Of a stretch of DNA of 32,217 nucleotides, positions 23,565-32,185 are shown in pieces. A program made the position numbers and the translations under genes. The notes beneath the pieces are model-generated. The model saw only the letters and a program-made list of their open reading frames with translations. It did not search any database and had not been told where the DNA came from. This DNA comes from Candidatus Obscuribacterales bacterium (GTDB lineage Bacteria; Cyanobacteriota; Vampirovibrionia; Obscuribacterales; Obscuribacteraceae), in the NCBI GenBank assembly GCA_021732025.1, contig JAKFVU010000023.1, positions 1-32,217 of the forward strand. Reading direction: 5' to 3'. Every line of letters starts with the position of its first letter. Positions within the stretch are counted from its first letter, which is position 1.

Positions 23565-24979
23565 GAATTTGGCTGCTTTGCCACCAATTTCTGCCAGAAT
23601 TTTATGCTGGTACAGAAACAGTAAGTTTGCAAACCGCTCTTCAGCTTCAACACAATGGACATCATGTAACTATACTTGCCGGTCATCCTGAGTTAATTTC
23701 AGCACCGACAAAGGCTGTTAGCATAGAAAAATACGAGTATGAATCGCTCTCAGTCTTTAGGTTTCGCCATTCGAATGCAATCGAAAATCAAGAATCTGTA
23801 AAAGATCGAGCGAGTAAAGAAAGCAGTGCCAAGCAGTCGGTATATTGGAACGACAGTGTTACTGCACAGCTAGAAGAACTGCTCAAGACGCAGGCCCTTC
23901 CAGATTTAGTGCATGTTATGCATTTTGCTTTCATCGGTGCATCCGTTCTAGATGTCTTTAAGGCCAAATCTATCCCTATTGTGTTTACAGCAACAGACTT
24001 TTTTGCAGTGTGTCCAGTGAGCCATCTACGCAATATAGACGGCACGGACTGCAAAGGCCCTAATCCAAATCATGGAAATTGCCTGCGCCACCAATTACAT
24101 AACAAACTTCCACCGGAGCTTGTACCGAGGCTAGACGATTTTAGCGACGAAGACTTTGGTAACATGATCTGGTTGGCCGAAAGCAACTTACCTTTAGATA
24201 TCACTTTATATCAAAATCCAGGATTTGCGGGGCAGTCTTGGTTTAAAGAAATGGCTACTGACTTAGTTAAGAGAAAAATGTTGATGTCTCAAGTATTCGA
24301 TCTACTTGATTTGATTGTGGTGCCCACTACTGTGGTTCGCGAGGCGCTATGCGCCAACGGCGCCGACCCAAACAAGATGCTTACACTGCCATTTGGTTTA
24401 AATAAGAGCCAAATTAAGAGAAACATTGATCGTGGCGCTGAAGCCCAGCTAAAACTGGTTTTTATCGGCCAAATATCGGATCACAAAGGCCTCAGAGTAC
24501 TTGTACAAGCCCTGAAATTATCTCCGACTCTGGCTGTAAAGCTAGATGTGTTCGGTGACATGTCGCGCGACAAACACTACTCCGAATCAATTTTGGCCCT
24601 AGGCATGGGCGATGATCGCATTGAGTATCAAGGCTCTTTTTTGCCCGAACAGCTCAACAAAGTACTCTCAGACCACGACCTCATAATTATACCTTCGCTC
24701 TGGTCAGAGAACACTCCACTAGTGCTGATTTCATCCCAGGCCAACGGACTCCCGGCCATAGTCTCAAACGAAAAAGGGCTGTGCGAAATTGTCAAAGATG
24801 GAATCAATGGTCTGACATTCACCACCGGCAATGCCAGAGAACTAGCAGAGAAGCTCACGCAACTAGTTAACGATCGCGCCTTGCTTAGTCGGCTTGCAGC
24901 TAACACAGTCGATTGTCTATCAATTGAAAATCAGGTTGCTCTACTTGAACAAAACTACGAAAGGCTAACTCGCAGCTAA
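23561..24979 (+). CDS. GT4-family glycosyltransferase
   Basis: The 472-residue enzyme has a GT-B fold. The N-terminal domain begins MRIWLLCHQFLPEFYAGTET; the C-terminal domain has KLVFIGQISDHKGLRVLVQALK and VFGD, which bind the nucleotide sugar. The family EX7E motif is altered: E383 in WSENTPLVLISSQANG is present but the second Glu is S391 (aligned with VxLEAxAxG in relatives). Then VSNEKGLCEIVKDGINGLTF follows. Such enzymes transfer sugars from NDP-sugars to lipids, glycans or small molecules with retention. ATGA overlap with the upstream gene. It converges on the prenyltransferase operon with an 18-bp gap and no terminator. Confidence 0.9.
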   Translation: MRIWLLCHQFLPEFYAGTETVSLQTALQLQHNGHHVTILAGHPELISAPTKAVSIEKYEYESLSVFRFRHSNAIENQESVKDRASKESSAKQSVYWNDSVTAQLEELLKTQALPDLVHVMHFAFIGASVLDVFKAKSIPIVFTATDFFAVCPVSHLRNIDGTDCKGPNPNHGNCLRHQLHNKLPPELVPRLDDFSDEDFGNMIWLAESNLPLDITLYQNPGFAGQSWFKEMATDLVKRKMLMSQVFDLLDLIVVPTTVVREALCANGADPNKMLTLPFGLNKSQIKRNIDRGAEAQLKLVFIGQISDHKGLRVLVQALKLSPTLAVKLDVFGDMSRDKHYSESILALGMGDDRIEYQGSFLPEQLNKVLSDHDLIIIPSLWSENTPLVLISSQANGLPAIVSNEKGLCEIVKDGINGLTFTTGNARELAEKLTQLVNDRALLSRLAANTVDCLSIENQVALLEQNYERLTRS

Positions 24980-24997
24980 ACAAGAGTTACCGCGCAC

Positions 24998-26050
24998 TTA
25001 AGTTCCAGCACCAATTTTCAAGTTTTTTAGTTTGTTCTGCATTGGCTGAACGACACGCCAGTGCCACAAATGTGCCACGTGATTGACCGAGAGTGCAATT
25101 GGTGCAGCAAAGAATAGGCAAAATAGAGCGATTAAAAATACAGCTGATTTATCTGTTGTCACGGCCGAAAGCAAAAAGGCCATAGGATAAAAAATTTGGT
25201 AATACTCAAAGAAGATAAAACGAGCGTGAGGCTTAGGCGCCACAATTATTATGTTGGCCGACATATATTTATAGCGCAACCATTCCAACACACAGTAAAC
25301 AGCTAGAAAAATCCAGGCCAGCATATTGCCGCTTAGTACCATTACAGTGCCAAAGGCAAGTATTTCCATTGGAAAAATGAAGTAATCACCAAACCGTCTC
25401 AATGCCACAGGACCGAGCACGGCCCCCATAGTGGTGCAGCCAACCATTCGATCATTTTCTATATCGTTCAGCTGGTGCCACAAGATACCGCGGCAGCCAA
25501 AGCCGGTGGACCAAACACCCAAAGCACACAACCACGGCAGTGACACGGCACAACCGGTCATTTCAACTACGACAAACACTGCAAGCAGAGCAGCTAACAC
25601 ATGCTCGCCAATAGCAATGCACAAAATACCTAAGACACCACGCTCTTTCAAGCGGATTGGAGGCAGAGAATAGGCAGTGTAACCCACCCAAATCAAAAGA
25701 AAGCAGGTGAGCGCGCGCGGAAGGTGATAAAGCAGGCAAGAAACAATGAACATAAGGCTCAGTGATAGAAGTATGACAGACACTCTCTGCCACTGAGGCA
25801 AATTGATCATAGGCGTAATTTTGTCGGCGCCACGATCTTGTTCCATATCCATGAAATCGTTAAAAACACTGGCATAAATACCGGCGCTAAAACCAGCTAA
25901 GGCAATAACCAAAGTAGGTAGAATTACTTCAGAAAAAGAAATTTTGCCAGCCCAAGCAACAGCGAAAGCAGCCCCCAGAGCCAATGGAATTTTGTAATTC
26001 CACCACTCATATGCCCTTATGAGCTTCCAAAAAGCTTTAAGCTTGCTCAT
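24998..26050 (-). CDS. UbiA-family membrane prenyltransferase
   Basis: It is a 350-residue polytopic membrane protein with about eight to nine hydrophobic helices. The first Asp-rich motif is NDFMDMEQD (N64, D65, D68, D72), which binds Mg and prenyl pyrophosphate; the second is the NDIEND segment (D196, D200). The loop YSLPPIRLKERG is typical of the homogentisate/chlorophyll-synthase branch of UbiA. The family moves a prenyl chain onto an aromatic ring or other acceptor; neither can be told here. Its start overlaps the cyclase-like gene by 14 bp, so it is the last gene of the minus-strand operon. Length is slightly above the 290-320 norm because of a C-terminal extension. Confidence 0.92.
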   Translation of the reverse strand: MSKLKAFWKLIRAYEWWNYKIPLALGAAFAVAWAGKISFSEVILPTLVIALAGFSAGIYASVFNDFMDMEQDRGADKITPMINLPQWQRVSVILLSLSLMFIVSCLLYHLPRALTCFLLIWVGYTAYSLPPIRLKERGVLGILCIAIGEHVLAALLAVFVVVEMTGCAVSLPWLCALGVWSTGFGCRGILWHQLNDIENDRMVGCTTMGAVLGPVALRRFGDYFIFPMEILAFGTVMVLSGNMLAWIFLAVYCVLEWLRYKYMSANIIIVAPKPHARFIFFEYYQIFYPMAFLLSAVTTDKSAVFLIALFCLFFAAPIALSVNHVAHLWHWRVVQPMQNKLKNLKIGAGT

Positions 26051-27080
26051 AACGAACTAGCGCCTCCAGGCAAAATGCAGTGGTAAGTTCCTCTGAACCC
26101 CAACCATAATACTTCTTTGGGCCACCATAATAGAGCGGCAAAATTGGCCATGCCCCAGACTCTGCCTGAGTTATAACAATGGCCTCGACAGCCCTATCTA
26201 GTTCAGGAGCAGATACGCCTAGGTTTATTAGTGTGCAAACCGCCAAAGCTGTATCTAACAGATGAGCACCAATAGTGCCATCACTATTAGCCGCAAGAAG
26301 AGTACGTTCAATAATAATTTCACGAATAGACTTGAAGCCATTCAACTTGGCGAATATGTTACGAGAGAGAGCATAGTAAAGATTGAAGCGACTCAAGTGC
26401 CACTTGTCACAAGTTTCTTCTTTGCCCTCAATCACAATGTTGATCAAATAAGTGATAGCAGACTGTGTAGCGGCAGACTCTCCAAGATAATAAAGAATAT
26501 TGGCATTAACCACACCATCAACATCGTCTGGTTCAGACTCAGTTAGCTTCCAGAAATAGAAAAGAGCAACAAAATTGAAAGCTTCTTGCAGAGCAACTTT
26601 GAAATTAGCAAAGCTTTGAGGTACAGCTACCCTGGGAACAATCCATGTATAAAACAAACCTTTGGGACTGCGATTTGCCAACAACAGCTTGCGATTGTCA
26701 GGAAAATTTATGCCAGCAATCTGCAATATTGTGGAGGCACAGGCAATATCATCTAAATCAGGTGGTATGTTGCGATGAAATTTATGTTGTGCAGTCCAAT
26801 AGCGCCAAACTCCGCCGTTTTCCATTTCGCTTGCAAGAAAATGAGCTACCTTGCCGACCATCAGCTTAGCCTCAGGTGAACGGGAAAAGTGCAAACAGTA
26901 GGCTATTAGTGCTGAGGGAAAAGGCGAACTATCGAACTCCCTTTCACTCTCTACGTATGGTTCTTTGAAGCGGTATGAGGCAAATTCACCAGAAGGCAAT
27001 TGCCTGGAAGCCAGGTATTTGACAGCGACATCAATTACTTGCGTACGATTTGCTGGTGTGTTCATAGTTTCGGCAGTCAT
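26037..27080 (-). CDS. Short terpene-cyclase-like alpha/alpha-toroid protein with DxDD motif
   Basis: The 347-residue protein shows the helical repeat pattern of the squalene-cyclase/prenyltransferase alpha/alpha barrel. QW-like motifs are visible: QLPSGEF (Q27, G31, F33) and QAESGAW (Q305, G309, W311). A DxDD sequence, PDLDDIA at residues 107-113 (D108, D110, D111), matches the proton-donor motif of class II terpene cyclases (DVDDTA in squalene-hopene cyclase). The protein is half the size of those enzymes, so it would be a single barrel. DTALAVCTLINLG and GWGSEELTTAFCLEALVRY complete the second half. It overlaps the PhyH gene by four bases and UbiA by 14. A cyclase role is plausible, not proven; a structural role is the alternative. 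Confidence 0.75.
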   Translation of the reverse strand: MTAETMNTPANRTQVIDVAVKYLASRQLPSGEFASYRFKEPYVESEREFDSSPFPSALIAYCLHFSRSPEAKLMVGKVAHFLASEMENGGVWRYWTAQHKFHRNIPPDLDDIACASTILQIAGINFPDNRKLLLANRSPKGLFYTWIVPRVAVPQSFANFKVALQEAFNFVALFYFWKLTESEPDDVDGVVNANILYYLGESAATQSAITYLINIVIEGKEETCDKWHLSRFNLYYALSRNIFAKLNGFKSIREIIIERTLLAANSDGTIGAHLLDTALAVCTLINLGVSAPELDRAVEAIVITQAESGAWPILPLYYGGPKKYYGWGSEELTTAFCLEALVRYEQA

Positions 27081-27958
27081 TGCAAGCTGCTCTTATAGAA
27101 CTGCGCTCTAATAGCATCACCAGAAGCAAGGCTTTGGCGAAACTCAGCTTCAGAAATGTTGCGGTTTCTGTTAGGTATTACGTCCACAAGCTTGAGTCCT
27201 TGAGGGCGCATTTGAAACATCGCCACGCTGCATGCTTGCTCTTCAAAGTACGCTTCCGAACACTCATAAACTTCAAAACCTTTCTCGGGCTCTGCTGTAT
27301 CTAGGTGATAGTACAAGAATGGTGCTTCGTTAGGAATAAAACGAATCTGAATTGCTCGCCTTGTGCTGTCGGTAAAATTGGGGCCACTATAGTGAATCAA
27401 CTTGTCGCAGAAAATTATAGCCTCGCCTGCTCTGGCATTGGTTGGACGACAATAGTTATCAACCAAGCTGCGAGAAAAGTCATTGAAATAAAGTGGCGCA
27501 TTGAAATGGGTAATAAAAGGAAATAGTTTATGACTGCCATCTACGAGTTCTAAGGTGCCATTTGTACGATCAGTGTCCACAAGCGGGATCCACACTGTAA
27601 TGCTTGTATATTTTGATTCGTCAGTTTGATCAGCGTGATCATGAATATTGAGTTCACCACTGTCAGGAAATTTATAGAAAAGATTTCCTAGAGTAAATCG
27701 GTAATTAAATAAGACAGTTTGAAAGCGAGAGGCGACACGACTTATTACCTGGCGACACAGCTTTTTGTGAGCTTGATCACCATCAAACAAACTGAGGTAA
27801 AAGGGCATTCTCTCTCTTAGCTGTGCATCAGTTGCTAAATGAGTTAGTTCGTCATTAATCTCAGAAACTTCCTCTGGCGAAAGTAGCGGAATGCTGACGA
27901 AACCATTTTTTTGAAAATGAGACTCAAGTTCTAAGTCGTGAAAAATTCGATTACTCAT
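27077..27958 (-). CDS. PhyH-type Fe(II)/2-oxoglutarate dioxygenase (second copy)
   Basis: The 293-residue protein belongs to the phytanoyl-CoA dioxygenase family, which hydroxylates small lipophilic substrates. The iron site reads HDHAD at 106-110, giving H108-A-D110 as HxD or H106 by spacing with the neighbour, and the distal His is H189 in DKLIHYSGPN. R200, R201 and R206 are candidate 2-oxoglutarate-binding residues. TSITVWIPLVDTDRTNGTLELVDGSHK is the typical core strand. It is a diverged paralogue of the next gene upstream, including a shared C-terminal stretch after PQG. Both ends overlap neighbours by four bases, so it is tightly coupled. Confidence 0.88.
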   Translation of the reverse strand: MSNRIFHDLELESHFQKNGFVSIPLLSPEEVSEINDELTHLATDAQLRERMPFYLSLFDGDQAHKKLCRQVISRVASRFQTVLFNYRFTLGNLFYKFPDSGELNIHDHADQTDESKYTSITVWIPLVDTDRTNGTLELVDGSHKLFPFITHFNAPLYFNDFSRSLVDNYCRPTNARAGEAIIFCDKLIHYSGPNFTDSTRRAIQIRFIPNEAPFLYYHLDTAEPEKGFEVYECSEAYFEEQACSVAMFQMRPQGLKLVDVIPNRNRNISEAEFRQSLASGDAIRAQFYKSSLQ

Positions 27959-28965
27959 TCCTGTCTATTTTCTCTTCTCGTATCTTTTTTTTTGTTCAAG
28001 CATAGCGAGCCGGAGACAAACTCTCTTATAGTTTGACAGACGGCGGAGAAACTACGCGCATTGCTTCTCTTTAAACCTAACTGTTCCATGTGAATTCGCA
28101 GGTCATCAACACTTCTATTGTCATACGCACAGACTATGGGTTCAAGTACCTCCACACCTTGGGGATAAGGCTCAACGACGCCACTTTCGATGTCAAAGTT
28201 TAGAAAGACTTCATCACTCACTTCGGTTCTGGTGAATAGTTGCGGCGTTTCACTTTGCCATTTATGCAAGCGCGCTTTTACCCCGGAAGGAAGCATTATG
28301 CAATTAATAGCTACGCGCAATGTCTGTGAGTTGTTTCTCTCAGAGCTATGTAGCAGGCGGCCATCATATATCAATGCTTGCCCAGCCTTCATGATTTGAC
28401 TAACCATGAACTCAGAATCGTTGACGTTCGGATAACAACAATATGGGTGAGGATTGCTACCTATCGCACTAATATGCTTAAAGAAAGTATGGCTGCCGGG
28501 CATTACCTGTAGACAACCGTTCATTTCGTCAACATCGATAAGTGGAGCCCAGACGTGAACGGCAGTGAATCCTTCGGGATCTAAAAATGTGTAATCCTGA
28601 TGCACAGGCACTCTGCCATTGACGCCCCCAGCCTGCTTAACTACGTAGTGCGACTGACAACAGCGATAATCGATTATTAGTTTTTGCATGGCCGGTTCGA
28701 TAAAGCGAGAGATGCCTTCAGCCACCCGTTTTCTATACTCACGATCAGTGTTGCTAGCAGTGACAAAAAAATCTTTTGTTAGCTCAAGCTTAGCCGCCTC
28801 GAAGTGGTCTCTCAGAGCTCGAACTTCGTCTGCACTAAGCAATGGCACAACAATGTAGCCTCTGCTCCGGAACTCTTGCTCAAGGTGTGCATCGAAGAAA
28901 ATCTGCTCAACAGCAGGTTGTGACTGACTTTTTGCTATTACCGGCCGTGTTGCTTCCGATACCAT
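27955..28965 (-). CDS. PhyH-type Fe(II)/2-oxoglutarate dioxygenase (first copy)
   Basis: The 336-residue protein has a canonical facial triad: H122-Q-D124 and H206 (GRLLHSSERN), with R217 as the probable 2-oxoglutarate anchor. FTAVHVWAPLIDVDEMNGCLQVMPGSHT is the diagnostic PhyH core. The N-terminal 20 residues and a Lys/Arg-rich C-terminus are extensions relative to the second copy. The ATG has AGG close upstream and follows the acyltransferase by 55 bp, the largest gap among the last genes of the run, so a weak internal promoter is possible there (TTAATG with TATGAT on the minus strand). It overlaps the second PhyH gene by four bases. Substrate is unknown. Confidence 0.9.
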   Translation of the reverse strand: MVSEATRPVIAKSQSQPAVEQIFFDAHLEQEFRSRGYIVVPLLSADEVRALRDHFEAAKLELTKDFFVTASNTDREYRKRVAEGISRFIEPAMQKLIIDYRCCQSHYVVKQAGGVNGRVPVHQDYTFLDPEGFTAVHVWAPLIDVDEMNGCLQVMPGSHTFFKHISAIGSNPHPYCCYPNVNDSEFMVSQIMKAGQALIYDGRLLHSSERNNSQTLRVAINCIMLPSGVKARLHKWQSETPQLFTRTEVSDEVFLNFDIESGVVEPYPQGVEVLEPIVCAYDNRSVDDLRIHMEQLGLKRSNARSFSAVCQTIREFVSGSLCLNKKKDTRRENRQE

Positions 28966-29020
28966 TTGCCTAAAACCTTATCAAAATCATAACCCTTAAA
29001 AAAAGCACATTAACACGGAT

Positions 29021-30142
29021 CTAGCCAGAAGCTTGCCATCGATTTTTTAGAGATAGAAATGGTCTCTCAATCAGGTAATAAGACATTGCCGCAATCAAAA
29101 CAGTCAAAAGAATTTTGGCAAGGTCAGAGGTTATGCCACTATCTCCCATTACGGTCCTCACATACAAAAAGGCCACCGTGTGCCACAGGTACATACTATA
29201 TGACAATTTCCCTATCCATACCAATGGTCGTACACTTAATATCTTTGCAACAAAGTTTGACCCCCCACTAGCTTGAGCTATTGAGAACGACATTAGCAAC
29301 AGAGCAACACTAATTACAAGCAACGGAGTCAAATATAACCACAGAGACCGTGCCACAGAAACATCAACATAATCTTTAAGGTGAAACATGCACCGCATCC
29401 AGTACCACAGACCGGCAAATAGCAGCAGAGACGAGAGCGAATTCCCGAGAATGCTAACAAGCTTTTTGATACGTTCTTGGAAAGATAGTAAACTGGCCGC
29501 ATAACAACCAACTAGAATTTCACCACACCTAGTATCAAATGCAGAAGATAGCCTTAATAGCTCAGCATCAGTACTTACCACAAAAGTTCTCCAAATCTGG
29601 ACTACAATCAACGCGAAAAGGAAAACTAAGTGAATAGGCACCCGTGGGCGCAACGTCAGCAATAGGGGAAAGACCAAGTAAAACTTCTCTTCAACTCCCA
29701 ATGACCAGCAAAACTCAAGGCCTGAGTTAAGGGAATGTCCCCAGTTAAACGCCAAATCATAGTCCGTCAGAAAAGCTGCTGCAATTGCGATACTGCTCAA
29801 ACTTCTATTTACCGCCAAATGAAATGGGTTTACCAGCGCATAGAAAAATAGCAAACACCATAGTGCCGGACAAATGCGTAAAAAGCGGCGAAGGTAGAAT
29901 CGTCTTATTTCAAATCTAGTGCTCGAGCTAATTTCCGCCAGAGCCAATCGAGTAATGAGAAAGCCAGAAATGACAAAAAAAATATTAACTCCAAACCAGC
30001 CTGCTTCGCCAAAAATTGGAGTGAGGCAATTAACACCATGACTGGCCATAACTCCTAAAATAGAAATTGCACGCAGCCCGTCAATGGCAGGAATATAAGT
30101 AGCGGACTCTAACCGTGCGCTCTTCACAGCCTTGCCTTCCAT
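29021..30142 (-). CDS. Acyltransferase-3 family membrane acyltransferase (OafA-like)
   Basis: The 373-residue protein has about ten transmembrane helices. The family N terminus is clear: YIPAIDGLRAISILGVMASH (R24, H35, the latter the probable catalytic His) and GWFGVNIFFVISGFLITR. The C-terminus retains LSYSMYLWHT and the YYLIERPF motif. Members move acetyl or longer acyl groups onto sugars, lipids or antibiotics, usually on the outer face of the membrane. No SGNH domain is fused. The gap to the MFS gene upstream is 27 bp, so cotranscription is likely. It would add an acyl group to the product of the locus. Confidence 0.93.
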   Translation of the reverse strand: MEGKAVKSARLESATYIPAIDGLRAISILGVMASHGVNCLTPIFGEAGWFGVNIFFVISGFLITRLALAEISSSTRFEIRRFYLRRFLRICPALWCLLFFYALVNPFHLAVNRSLSSIAIAAAFLTDYDLAFNWGHSLNSGLEFCWSLGVEEKFYLVFPLLLTLRPRVPIHLVFLFALIVVQIWRTFVVSTDAELLRLSSAFDTRCGEILVGCYAASLLSFQERIKKLVSILGNSLSSLLLFAGLWYWMRCMFHLKDYVDVSVARSLWLYLTPLLVISVALLLMSFSIAQASGGSNFVAKILSVRPLVWIGKLSYSMYLWHTVAFLYVRTVMGDSGITSDLAKILLTVLIAAMSYYLIERPFLSLKNRWQASG

Positions 30143-30169
30143 TATTTGCGTGATACCAAAAACAATCGA

Positions 30170-31531
30170 TTATATCTCTTCAAGAATTTTGCCCTTGGTC
30201 TCTTCACCCAAAATAGCAACTGCTAGAGCCGCAATAATTAGTGAACCGGCAAGTAATGCAAAAGCACCGTTCTGCCCAGCGACAGGCAGCAGCAAGCCCA
30301 CTAAATAGGGGCCAAGCATGGCTCCCACTCGGCCTACGGCACTGGCGAAGCCACCAGCGGTGGCGCGAATATTTGTAGGAAACAACTCGGGCGTATAGGC
30401 ATAAATTGCAGACCACATACCAAACATAAAAAACTGCATAGCCATGCCAAAAGTCATAGTTAGATTTAGATTGGCAGCATTACCATAGAGATAAGCAGAG
30501 ATGCCACCACCAAGAAGAAACAAAGCAAGTGTTGGTTTGCGACCCCAGCGCTCAAGCAGATAGGCAGCAGCGGCGAAGCCTGGAACCCCTGCCGCAGAAA
30601 TAATTATTATGTACTCAGTCGACTTAGCAATCGAATAACCTTTGCCCTCAAGCAAAATTCCTAGCCAAGAAGTTAAGCCATAATATCCAAGCAAGGCAAA
30701 GAACCACAATGCCAGTGCCATGGTGGTACGCCTTATGTACTTTCCTTGAAACAAGCTGAAAATAGAACTGCTCTGCGCGGCATTTTCTTCTGTAGATTCT
30801 GACACCGCATGCGGTGCGGGCAATTGATCGGTTTTGAGAGCAAGTTTTACTCGTCTTTCCATCTCGCTCATCACCTTCTCTGCCTCGTCTAGGCGACCCA
30901 CGCCAGCAAGCCAGCGTGGAGACTCAGGCACTAAGCGACGAATGGCTAAGACAAACAAGCAGGGAAGTGCTTCTACGACAAATAGCGAGCGCCAACCATA
31001 TAGCGGCAGCAGGGTGTAGGCTAGAATGCCGGCACACATAAAGCCAAGCGGCCAGGTACCTTCCATATAGGCCACATATTTGCCGCGCACATTGGCTGGC
31101 ACAAACTCACAAACGAGCGCTTGAGCTATGGGCAACTCCATGGCCATGCCAATTCCAAGAAAGACACGAAAGATCATGAGACACTCAAGGTTGGGCGACA
31201 AAGCACACAAGAGCGAGGCTACGCCCCAAATGAGGATGCTCCAACGCAGAACCACTGAGCGGCCAAACTTATCTGCCAATACACCCGAGGCAGCCGCTCC
31301 GATAAACATGCCGATGAAACTCATACTAGCAAGACTACCTGCCTGCGCCGAGTTGAGCCCAAATTCAGTCTTAATCGGTGAAAGCAAAAATGTGAGCATG
31401 GCACAGTCAATGCAGTCGAAAAACCATGCAGTCGCAATCACAGCGAAGATTACTTGCTGATAACGGGTGATTGGAAGACTCTCAAGCCTGCCAGCGATAT
31501 TAGCTGCGCTCATGACCGTTGTGGCACTCAT
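30170..31531 (-). CDS. MFS transporter (sugar/aromatic-acid-porter type)
   Basis: The 453-residue protein has twelve predicted helices. Motif A is GVLADKFGR, the first helix carries FFDCIDCAMLT (the D-x-x-D pattern of SV2/AAHS-like carriers), and the family motif PESPRWLAGVGRLDEAE is followed by a long central loop (about 215-255). The second half has ERWGRKP and PELFPTNIRATAGGFASAVGRVGAMLGP. This branch carries aromatic acids, nicotinate, sugars or other organic ions with protons; direction cannot be told from sequence. Two ATGs (31531 and six codons inward) lack a clear ribosome-binding site. It is the first gene of the minus-strand run to UbiA and may export the product or import a precursor. 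Confidence 0.92.
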   Translation of the reverse strand: MSATTVMSAANIAGRLESLPITRYQQVIFAVIATAWFFDCIDCAMLTFLLSPIKTEFGLNSAQAGSLASMSFIGMFIGAAASGVLADKFGRSVVLRWSILIWGVASLLCALSPNLECLMIFRVFLGIGMAMELPIAQALVCEFVPANVRGKYVAYMEGTWPLGFMCAGILAYTLLPLYGWRSLFVVEALPCLFVLAIRRLVPESPRWLAGVGRLDEAEKVMSEMERRVKLALKTDQLPAPHAVSESTEENAAQSSSIFSLFQGKYIRRTTMALALWFFALLGYYGLTSWLGILLEGKGYSIAKSTEYIIIISAAGVPGFAAAAYLLERWGRKPTLALFLLGGGISAYLYGNAANLNLTMTFGMAMQFFMFGMWSAIYAYTPELFPTNIRATAGGFASAVGRVGAMLGPYLVGLLLPVAGQNGAFALLAGSLIIAALAVAILGEETKGKILEEI

Positions 31532-31622
31532 AGAGAATGAAGATACACTATTTTCATCTAGGTGCCCAGAAAAAAGACCACCAGATTGCTCTGCGGCAGT
31601 CTAATTACTAACGGCTGAGAGC

Positions 31623-31640
31623 CTATCGCGTATTCGATAG
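31623..31640. repeat. Inverted repeat between the MFS and TPR genes
   Basis: CTATCG at 31623-31628 and CGATAG at 31635-31640 are perfect 6-bp inverted repeats with a 6-base spacer. There is no T run on either strand, so it is more like a protein-binding site than a terminator. It lies about 90 bp upstream of the MFS start codon. Confidence 0.5.
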
Positions 31641-31663
31641 TTCATTCTCTTTCAATAGCTGGT

Positions 31664-32185
31664 TTATGCACACTCGCGCTGGCAGCGGTTTCGCTGCACC
31701 AGATAGGCACGCAGATTTATTAGTTCTGCTTCTTTACGAGAGCCCAGAGCGGTGTACAGCTCAACAAGTTGTTGAGCGACAAAGCCAACTGCTGGATGAG
31801 AAACACCAAGAGTCTGCTCGCTGAGTTGAAGGGCGCGGCTTGTTGTATACGCAGCTGCTCCTAGTTTTGATTGGGCAGAGTAAATCTTTGACAGAGTGAG
31901 CATTGCTCGCAGCACGTCTGCCTTTGAGAAAAATGCTGAACTTTGCTTGATACGGAGAGAACGCAAACTCGCTTCTTCAGCTTGTTCTAAACGATTCAAT
32001 CGTTGAAAAGTATCGGCAAGCAAATCAAAAGTGGTGGAAAAACAGCGCTCGGCATTTTCACAGGTATGCGCCTCCCGCAAGGCAGTCTGAAAATGTATAG
32101 CAGCCTCTTCAAGGCGGTCTTCTTTCAGCGCCAATTCACCGGCCTCAACGAACGCCAGCCAAGCGTTTTTCAGGTACTGAGACAT
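31664..32185 (-). CDS. TPR-repeat protein without signal peptide
   Basis: The 173-residue protein is composed of about three to four TPR-type helix pairs: AFVEAGELALKEDRLEEAAIHFQTAL, TFDLLADTFQRLNRLEQAEEASLRSL, AMLTLSKIYSAQSKLGAAAYTTSRAL and VAQQLVELYTALGSRKEAELIN. The last resembles the kinesin-light-chain pattern seen in the gene at 19797-20915. No signal peptide is present, so it is probably cytoplasmic. GGGAGG lies four bases from the ATG. The MFS gene follows 132 bp downstream. The partner is unknown. Confidence 0.85.
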   Translation of the reverse strand: MSQYLKNAWLAFVEAGELALKEDRLEEAAIHFQTALREAHTCENAERCFSTTFDLLADTFQRLNRLEQAEEASLRSLRIKQSSAFFSKADVLRAMLTLSKIYSAQSKLGAAAYTTSRALQLSEQTLGVSHPAVGFVAQQLVELYTALGSRKEAELINLRAYLVQRNRCQRECA

